A DNA stretch of 64,000 bases. Origin: Vespa crabro. Its lineage: Eukaryota > Arthropoda > Insecta > Hymenoptera > Vespidae. Below the pieces are notes generated by a model. That model saw nothing but the letters and a program-made list of their open reading frames with translations, did no database searches and was not told the origin of the DNA. Shown here one piece after another: positions 55,849 through 64,000 of this stretch. The stretch covers positions 3,472,725-3,536,724 of the forward strand of contig NC_060958.1 in assembly GCF_910589235.1 (NCBI RefSeq). Reading direction: 5' to 3'. The translations under genes and the position numbers were made by a program. How positions within the stretch are numbered: the stretch's first letter is position 1; each line of letters begins with the position of its first letter.

Positions 55849-57148
55849 TATCAAGGTAATTGTTATTAATGTTATTGTTATTCTTGTCATTATCATTATT
55901 ATTATTGCTAATATGGTTATTGTTATTTTTATTATTAATGTCATTGCTATTTTTGTTATAGATATGATTTTTGTTATTATTGTTATTATTGTTATTATTG
56001 TTATTATTAATATTATTGTTATTATTGTTATTGTTATTCTTATTCTTATTATTACTGCTATTTCTGATATTGTTATTTTTGATATTGTTATTATTGTTAT
56101 TAATTTTATTGTGATTAATTTATTTGATATTATTGTTAGTATTGTTATTATTTTTATTGTTATTATTGGATTTGTTATTATTGTTATTGTGTTGTTATTT
56201 CTATTATTATTATTGTTGTTATTGTTATTGTTGTTATTTTTATTGTTATTACTACTATTCTATTGTTATTGTAATTTTTGTTATTGTTAATATGTTTATT
56301 GTTATAATTGTTATTGAAGTTATTGTTATATTGTTATTATTGTTATTGGTTATTATTGTTGTTGTTCTTATTATTACTGCTATTTTTGATACTGTTATTA
56401 TTATTATTATTATTATTGATATTTTTATTATTTTTATTGTTATAATTGTTATTGTTATTAGTAATTATTGTTACTTTTGGTATTTATATTATAGTTATTA
56501 TTGTTATCGTTAGTATTGTTATTGTTGTTATTGTTATTGTAAATTTTGTTATTGTTGTTATAATTATTGTTATTATTGTTATTATTGATATTATTATTGT
56601 TATTATTGTTATTGTTGTTATTATTATTGATATTATTATTATTGTTATTGTTATTATTATTTCTGCTATTATTGACGTTGTTATTATTGTTATTATTCTT
56701 ATTGTGAAGATTGTGATTTTTATTAATGGTTATTATTGTTCTTGTTATTACTTTTAATATTGATATTGTTATTTCTGTTATTATTGTCTTTGTTATTATA
56801 ATTTTTGTTATTATTATTATTGTTACTATTATTAATATTGTTATTGTTATTACTATTATTGCTCTTATTCATATTGTTATTATAGTAATTGTTTTTGTAT
56901 TTATTTCTATCATTGCAATTGTTATTATTGTTATTGTTAATATTATAATTATTCTTATTATTATTTTTAATGTTATTTCTGTTATTGTTATTATTTCTAT
57001 TGTTGTTATTGTTATTATTATTATTGTAATTTTGATAATATTGTTATTGTTATTATTGTTGTTGTTAACATTGTTATTATTATTATGGCTATTATTTTTA
57101 TTATTGTTATTGTTATTATTGTTATTGTAATAATGTTATTGATATTAC
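55849..57148 (+). repeat. Deleted unit, 1,300 bp, copied at 59883
   Basis: A deletion junction near 56230 joins ttgttgttattgttattg to ttgttatttttattg, removing the T-rich stretch and several following words. The same junction occurs near 60250. From 56446 to 57148 the sequence repeats at 60466 at an offset of 4020 (attagtaattattgttac, gaagattgtgattttt, ttatggctatt). It ends at a cg marker. Confidence 0.84.
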
Positions 57149-58595
57149 TATCAACGTAATTGTTATTAATGTTAATGTTATTCTTGTCATTGTCATTATT
57201 ATTCTTGCTAATATGATTATTGTTACTATTATTATTAATTTTATTGCTATTTTTGTTATAGGTATGATTAATGTTATTATTGTTATTATTGTTATTATTA
57301 ATATTAATGTTATTATTGTTATTGTTATTCTTCTTCTTAATATTACTGCTACTTTTGATATTGTTATTTTTGTTGTTATTACGATTATTTATAACTTATT
57401 ATTGTTAATGTTGTCATTATTATTATTACTATTGTTATTTTATTGTTATTGTTATTTAAATAATTGTTATTGTTTTTCCTATTATTGTTATTGTTATTAT
57501 TTTATTGTTATTATTGTTATTGTTATTATTGATATTGTTGATATTGTTTTCATTAATACTTTTATTATTTTTATTGTTGTTATTGTTATTATTGCATTCA
57601 TTATTATTGTTATTAACGTTATTGTTCATATAGTTATTGCTACATTAGATATTATTAATATTGTTAATATGGTTATTGTTAATATTATTATACTTATTAT
57701 TATTATTGTTATTGTTATTTTTGTTATTGTTATTATGTTTATTGTTATAATTGTTATTGATATTATTGTTATATTGTTATTATTGTTATTGGTTATTATT
57801 GTTGATGTTATTATTATTACTGCATATTTTGATTCTGTTATTATTGTTATTGATATTGTTAATATTTTTATTATTTTTATTGTTATAATTGTTATTGTTA
57901 TTTGTTATTATTGTTATTGTTAGTATTGTTATTGTTATTATTGGTATTGTAAGTTCTGTTATTGTTGTTACAATTATTGTTATTATTGTTATTATTGTTA
58001 TTTTTTTTATTATTATTGATATTATTGTTAATGTTATTGTTATTATTATTACTGCTATTATTGACGATGTTATTATTGTTATTATTTTTATTGTTAACAT
58101 TGCGATTTTTATTAATGGTTATTATTGTTCTTGTCATTACTTTTTATATTGATATTGTTGTTTCTGTTATTATTGTTATTGTTATTATTGGTATTGTTGT
58201 TATTTTTATAGTTACTTCTATTATTCTATTGTTAATATTGTTATTATAATTTTTGTTATTATTATTATTGTTATTATTATTATTATTGTTATTGTTATTA
58301 CTGTTATTGCTCTTATTCATATTGTTATTATAGTAATTGTTTTTGTATTTATTTCTATCATTGTAATTGTTAATATTGTTATTGTTAATATTATAATTCT
58401 TCTTATTATTACTGTTAATTTTATTTCTGTTATTGTTATTATTTCCATTGTTGTTATTGTTATTATTATTATTGTTATTTTGATAATGTTGTTATTGTTA
58501 TTATTGTTGTTGTTAACATTGCTATTATTGTTTTGGCTATTATTTTTATTATTGTTATTGTTATTATTGTTATTGTAATATTGTTATTGATATTA
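57149..58595 (+). repeat. B-like cg-to-cg interval (1,447 bp)
   Basis: Follows the B-class order (ataggtatgattaatg, gttattaacgttattg, actgcatattttgatt, acattgcgattttt) but keeps the ancestral gttgtcattatt near 57412 and gttttcattaatac near 57545, like the early B form at 17979. It is not part of the amplified central series. It ends in a cg marker rather than an aagg marker. Confidence 0.84.
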
Positions 58596-59882
58596 CTATC
58601 AACGTAATTGTTATTAATGTTAATGTTATTCTAGTCATTGTCATTATTATTCTTGCTAATATGATTATTGTTATTATTATTATTAATGTTATTGCTATTT
58701 TTGTTATAGGTATGATTATTGTTATTATTGTTATTATTGTTATTATTAATATTAATGTTATTATTGTTATTGTTATTCTTATTCTTATTATTACTGCTAC
58801 TTTTGATATTGTTATTTTTGTTGTTATTACTATTATTTATAACTTATTATTGTTAATGTTGTCATTATTATTATTACTATTGTTATTTTATTGTTATTGT
58901 TATTTAAATAATTGTTATTGTTTTTCCAATTATTGTTATTGTTATTATTTTATTGTTATTATTGTTATTGTTATTATTGATATTGTTGATATTGTTTTCA
59001 TTAATACTTTTATAATTGTTAATGTTGTTATTTTTATTATTGCTATCATTGTTATTGTTATTAACGTTATTGTTCATATAGTTATTGCTACATTAGATAT
59101 TATTAATATTGTTAATATGGTTATTGTTAATATTATTATACTTATTATTATTATTGTTATTGTAATTTTTGTTATTGATATTATGTTTATTGTTATAATT
59201 GTTATTGAAGTTATTGTTATATTGTTATTATTGTTATTGGTTATTATTGTTGTTGTTCTTATTATTACTGCTATTTTTGATACTGTTATTATTATTATTA
59301 TTATTGTTGATATTTTTATTATTTTTTTTGTCATAATTGTTATTGTTATTTGTTATTATTTTTATTGTTAATATTGTTATTGTTATTATTGGTATTGTAA
59401 ATTTTGTTATTGTTGTTACAATTATTGTTATTATTGTTATTATTATTGTTATTATTGTTATTGTTGTTACTATTATTGATATTATTGACGATGATATTAT
59501 TGTTATTATTTTTATTGTTAACATTGTGATTTTTATTAATGGTTATTATTGTTATTGTTATTATTGGTAATGTTGTTATTTTTATAGTTACTACTATTAT
59601 TCTATTGTTAATATTGTTATTATAATTTTTGTTATTATTATTGTTGTTATTATTATTATTATTGTTATTGTTAATATTATAATTCTTCTTATTATTACTG
59701 TTAATGTTATTTCTGTTATTGTTATTATTTCCATTGCTGTTCTTGTTATTATTATTATTGTTATTTTGATAATATTGTTATTGTTATTATTGTTGTTGTT
59801 AACATTGTTATTATTGTTTTGGCTATTATTTTTATTATTGTTATTGTTATTATTGTTATTGTTAATATAGTTTTTGATATTA
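58596..59882 (+). repeat. 1,287-bp interval matching 6062-7348
   Basis: Same spacing and word order as 6062-7348 at an offset of 52534, including ataggtatgattattg, gttattaacgttattg, a direct passage from tattatgtttattg to ttgaagttattg, and gacgatgatatt. Private changes include ataattgttaatgttg near 59012 and ggtaatgttgtt near 59566. This pair ties the two ends of the window to one family. Confidence 0.85.
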
Positions 59883-61168
59883 CTATCAAGGTAATTGTTA
59901 TTAATGTTATTGTTATTCTTGTCATTATTATTATTATTATTGCTAATATGGTTATTGTTATTTTTATTATTAATGTCATTGCTATTTTTGTTGTAGATAT
60001 GATTTTTGTTATTATTGTTATTATTGTTATTATTGTTATTATTAATATTATTGTTATTATTGTTATTGTTATTGTTATTCTTATTATTACTGCTATTTTT
60101 GATATTGCTATTATTGTAATTAATTTTATTGTGATTAATGTATTTGATATTATTGTTAGTATTGCTATTATTTTTATTGTTATTATTGGATTTGTTATTA
60201 TTGTTAATGTGTTGTTATTCCTAATATTATTATTGTTGTTATTGTTATTGTTGTTATTTTTATTGTTATTACTATTATTCTATTGTTATTGTAATTTTTG
60301 TTATTGTTACTATGTTTATTGTTATAATTGTTATTGAAGTTATTGTTATATTGTTATTATTGTTATTGGTTATTATTTTTGTTGTTCTTATTATTACTGC
60401 TATTTTTGATACTGTTATTATTATTATTATTATTGTTGATATTTTTATTATTTTTATTGTTATAATTGTTATTGTTATTAGTAATTATTGTTACTTTTGA
60501 TATTTATATTATAGTTATTATTGTTATCGTTAGTATTGTTATTGTTGTTATTGTTATTGTAAATTTTGTTATTGTTGTTATAATTAATGTTATTATTGTT
60601 ATTATTGATATTATTATTGTTATTATTGTTATTGTTGTTATTATTATTGATATTATTATTATTGTTATTGTTATTATTATTTCTGCTATTATTGACGTTG
60701 ATATTATTGTTATTATTCTTATTGTGAAGATTGTGATTTTTATTAATGGTTATTATTGTTCTTGTTATTACTTTTAATATTGATATTGTTGTTTCTGTTG
60801 TTATTGTCTTTGTTATTATAATTTTTGTTATTATTATTATTGTTACTATTATTAATATTGTTATTGTTATTACTATTATTTCTCTTATTCATATTGTTAT
60901 TATAGTAATTGTTTTTGTATTTATTTCTATCATTGCAATTGTTATTATTGTTATTGTTAATATTATAATTCTTCTTATTATTATTTTTAATGTTATTTCT
61001 GTTATTGTTATTATTTCTATTGTTGTTATTGTTATTATTATTATTGTAATTTTGATAATATAGTTATTGTTATTATTGTTGTTGTTAACATTGTTATAAT
61101 TGTTATGGCTATTATTTTTATTATTGTTATTGTTATTATTGTTATTGTAATATTGTTATTGATATTAC
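59883..61168 (+). repeat. Deleted unit, 1,286 bp, copy of the 55.8-kb unit
   Basis: Shares the deletion junction (near 60250) and the downstream segment of the 55849 unit. Its own changes include loss of the second ttttgatatt element near 60105 (tttgatattgctattattg), ttgttaatgtgttg near 60203 and attatttctcttattcat near 60878. The preceding sequence retains the tccattgctg and ttttgataat words that the 55.8-kb copy lost. Confidence 0.84.
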
Positions 61169-62495
61169 TATCAACGTAATTGTTATTAATGTTAATGTTA
61201 TTCTTGTCATTGTCATTATTATTCTTGCTAATATGGTTATTGTTATTTTTATTATTAATGTCATTGCTATTTTTGTTATAGATATGATTATTATTATTAT
61301 TGTTATTATTGTTATTATTAATATTAATGTTATTATTGTTATTGTTATTGTTATTCTTATTATTACTGCTATTTTTGATATTGTTATTTTTGTTGTTATT
61401 ACTATTATTTATAACTTATTATTGTTAATGTTGTCATTATTATTATTACTATTGTTATTTTATTGTTATTGTTATTTAAATAATTGTTATTGTTTCTCCT
61501 ATTATTGTTATTGTTATTATTTTAATGTTATTATTGTTATTGTTATTATTGATATTGTTGAAATTTTTTTCATTAATACTATTACTATTTTTATTGTTGT
61601 TATTGTTATTATTGCTATCATTGTTATTGTTATTAATTTTATTGTTCATATAGTTATTGCTACATTAGATATTATTATTATTGTTAATATGGTTATTTTT
61701 AATATTATTATAATTATTATTATTATTGTTATTGTTATTTTTGTCATTGTTATTATGTTTATTGTTATAATTTTTATTGATATTATTGTTATATTGTTAT
61801 TATTGTTATTGGTTATTATTGTTGATGTTATTATTATTACTGCCTATTTTGACTCTGTTATTATTGTTATTGTTATTATTTGTATTGTAAATTTTGTTTT
61901 TTTTGTTACAATTATTGTTATTATTGTTATTATTGTTATTATTGTTATTGTTGTTATTATTATTGATATTATAGTTATTGTTATTGTTATTATTATTACT
62001 GCTATTATTGACGATGATATTATTGTTATTATTTTTATTGTTAACATTGTGATTTTTATTAATGGTTATTATTGTTATTGTTATTATTGGTATTGTTATT
62101 ATTTTTATAGTTACTACTATTATTCTATTGTTAATAGTGTTATTATAATTTTTGTTATTATTATTATTGTTATTATTATTATTATTGTTATTGTGATTAC
62201 TGTTATTGCTCTTATTCATATTGTTATTATAGTAATTGTTTTTGTATTTATTTCTATCATTGTAATTGTTAATATTGTTATTGTTAATATTATAATTCTT
62301 CTTATTATTACTGTTAATGTTATTTCTGTTATAGTTATTATTTCCATTGTTGTTATTGTTATTATTATTATTGTTATTTTGATAATATTGTTATTGTTAT
62401 TATTGTTGTTGTTAACATTGTTATTATTGTTTTGGCTATTATTTTTATTATTGTTATTGTTATTATTGTTGTTGTTAATATTGTTATTGATATTA
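61169..62495 (+). repeat. 1,410-bp family member with 83-bp deletion (1,327 bp)
   Basis: Follows the word order of the 9864 units (gttgttattactatt, tactgcctattttga, attgctcttattcat) but is about 83 bp shorter. Near 61870 it passes from gactctgttattattg into ttatttgtattg without the gttgatatttttatt segment. That deletion happens to leave one + frame open for 424 codons (61233-62507), the longest in the window. The would-be product is Ile/Val, then Leu/Tyr/Cys, then Ile/Val strings, with no domain. Confidence 0.86.
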
Positions 62496-63649
62496 CTATC
62501 AAGGTAATTGTTATTAATATTATTGTTATTCTTGTCATTATCATTATTATTATTGCTAATATGGTTATTGTTATTTTTATTATTAATGTCATTGCTATTT
62601 TTGTTATAGATATGATTTTTGTTATTATTGTTATTATTGTTATTATTGTTATTATTAATATTAATGTTATTATTGTTATTGTTATTGTTATTCTTATTAT
62701 TACTGCTATTTTTGATATTGTTATTTTTGATATTGTTATTATTGTTATTAATTTTATTGTGATTAATGTATTTGATATTATTGTTTGTATTGCTATTATT
62801 TTTATTGTTATTATTGTATTTGTTATTATTGTTATTATTGTTATTGTGTTGTTATTCCTATTATTATTATTGTTGTTATTGTTATTGTTGTTGTTATTAC
62901 TATTATTGTTATTGTTTCTTTTGTTGTTGTTGTTATTGTTGTTGTTATTACTATTATTTATAACTTATTATTATTAATGTTGTCATTATTATTATTACTA
63001 TTGTTATTTCATTGTTATTGTTATTTAAATAATAGTTATTGTTTTTTCTATTATTGTTATTGTTATTATGTTTATTGTTATAATTGATATTGATATTATT
63101 GTTGTATTGTTATTATTGTTATTGGTTATTATTGTTGATGTTATTATTATTACTGCTTTTTTTGATTCTGTTATTGTTGTTATTGTTATTGTTGATATTT
63201 TTATTATTTTTATTTATATAATTGTTATTGTTATTTGTTATTATTGTTATTGTTATTATAATTATTATTGTTATTGTTGATATTTCTATTATAGTTATTA
63301 TTGTTATTGTTAGTATTGTTATTGATATTATTGGTATTGTTGTTATTTTTATAGTTACTACTATTATTCTATTGTTAATATTGTTATTATAATTTTTGTT
63401 ATTATTATTATTGTTATTATTATTATTATTGTTATTGTTAATATTATAATTCTTCTTAATATTACTGTTAATGTTATTTCTGTTATTGTTATTATTTCCA
63501 TTGTTGTTATTGTTATTATTATTATTATTATTTTGATAATATTGTTATTGTTATTATTGTTGTTGTTAACATTGTTATTATTGTTTTGGCTATTACTTTT
63601 ATTATTGTTATTGTTATTATTGTTATTGTTAATATTGATATTGATATTA
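62496..63649 (+). repeat. Shortened aagg-to-aagg unit (1,154 bp)
   Basis: Begins as the standard aagg unit, with gtttgtattgctatt near 62783 in place of gttagtattgctatt. At about 63320-63350 it jumps from ttattgatattattggtatt to ttttatagttactactatt. The block with ttgaagttattg, attgtaaattttg and gacgatgatatt is missing. It then finishes normally through ttttggctatt. Confidence 0.83.
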
Positions 63650-64000
63650 CTATCAAGGTAATTGTTATTAATGTTATTGTTATTCTTGTCATTATCATTA
63701 TTATTATTGCTAATATGGTTATTGTAATTTTTATTATTAATGTCATTGCTATTTTTGTTATAGATATGATTTTTGTTATTATTGTTATTATTGTTATTAT
63801 TGTTATTATTAATATTAATGTTATTATTGTTATTGTTATTGTTATTCTTATTATTACTGCTATTTTTGATATTGTTATTTTTGATATTGTTATTATTGTT
63901 ATTAATTTTATTGTGATTAATGTATTTGATATTATTGTTAGTATTGCTATTATTTTTATTGTTATTATTGTATTTGTTATTATTGTTATTATTGTTATTG
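63650..64000 (+). repeat. Partial unit cut by the window end
   Basis: The last 351 bp start at an aagg marker and match 1156-1500 word for word in the parts compared, including gttattgtaatttttatt after the marker, then tttgatattgttatttttgata and gttagtattgctatt. The array clearly runs on beyond the window. Confidence 0.85.

Larger units (their letters stand above)
1..64000 (+). repeat. Higher-order satellite array of ATT/GTT triplets, edge to edge
   Basis: The whole window is one tandem array whose base texture is ATT and GTT triplets with rare C-containing words. The marker ctatcaaggtaattg or its cg/ctagg variants occurs 42 times, always in this orientation. After it come, in a fixed order, words such as cattgctatttttg, tattactgctatttttga, ataacttattattg, atatagttattgctaca, attgtaaattttg, gacgatgatatt, gttaacattgtga, attgctcttattcat and ttttggctatt, and then the next marker. 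That order defines a ~1.4 kb ancestral unit. No inverted segment was seen. The first bases match an internal site at 53291, and the last bases match the region after 1156, so the array continues past both ends. A eukaryotic satellite is the inferred class; no function can be assigned from sequence. Confidence 0.95.

Noticed and set aside
1..64000. CRISPR array
   Set aside because: Recurring words are spaced by hundreds to thousands of bases of related sequence rather than by unique 30-40 bp spacers, and no cas-like gene is present.
1..64000. Purely assembly-made repetition
   Set aside because: Copies carry distinct substitutions and indels (14-bp loss, 24-bp gain, 39-bp loss) and nested histories, which simple duplication of contigs would not produce. 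Individual joins such as 44.7 kb and 49.2 kb could still be wrong and need read support.
1..64000. LINE, LTR, DNA transposon or viral insertion
   Set aside because: No target-site duplications, terminal inverted repeats, poly-A tail on a non-satellite segment, or non-repetitive coding sequence interrupts the array anywhere.

Overview
The window is one uninterrupted, very AT-rich tandem array. From base 1 to base 64000 the + strand is made almost only of ATT, GTT and occasional CTT/TTT triplets (TTA/TTG or TAT/TGT in the other phases), broken by short conserved words that contain C. Two lines counted by hand gave about 60% T, 25-28% A, 8-10% G and 0-5% C on the + strand. I found no protein-coding gene, rRNA, tRNA, CRISPR array, transposon or credible promoter. 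The long open frames come from composition: ATT/GTT, TTA/TTG and TAT/TGT contain no stop in any + phase. Their products would be Ile/Val, Leu or Tyr/Cys strings on + and Asn or Ile/Thr strings on -.

The array is not a simple microsatellite. It is a satellite with higher-order structure. A marker word, ctatcaaggtaattg (variants ctatcaacgtaattg and ctatctaggtaattg), occurs 42 times by my reading, always on the + strand. It is always followed by the same ordered set of words, giving an ancestral unit of about 1.4 kb. Marker spacings recur exactly or within a few bases (945, 1287, 1410, 1449, 1728, 2288), so units of several kilobases have been copied as blocks. Such a sequence fits satellite or heterochromatin DNA of a eukaryote nuclear genome. 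I cannot name the organism. Both window ends lie inside the array, so its true length is unknown.

Layout. 1-9.9 kb: three related copies of a ~2.8 kb block (starts near 1, 2776 and 7116) plus linking segments. 9.86-14.09 kb: three head-to-tail copies of a 1,410-bp unit. 14.1-22.9 kb: transition, including an early form of the next repeat. 22.9-49.2 kb: a higher-order block built from three interval classes, A (2288 bp), B (1449 bp) and C (1728 bp), with B+A = 3737 bp and B+C+A = 5465 bp as copied super-units. 49.2-51.4 kb: a second copy of 12.95-15.1 kb. 51.4-64 kb: more divergent and truncated units, several matching the left end (1-1.5 kb matches 53.3-54.8 kb; 6.06-7.35 kb matches 58.6-59.9 kb).

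No genes act together here. What can be read is a history of unequal exchange, block amplification, small deletions and chimeric junctions. Unit boundaries below are drawn at the marker for convenience; the biological start of a unit is arbitrary in a tandem array. Similarities were judged by eye, without alignment software.
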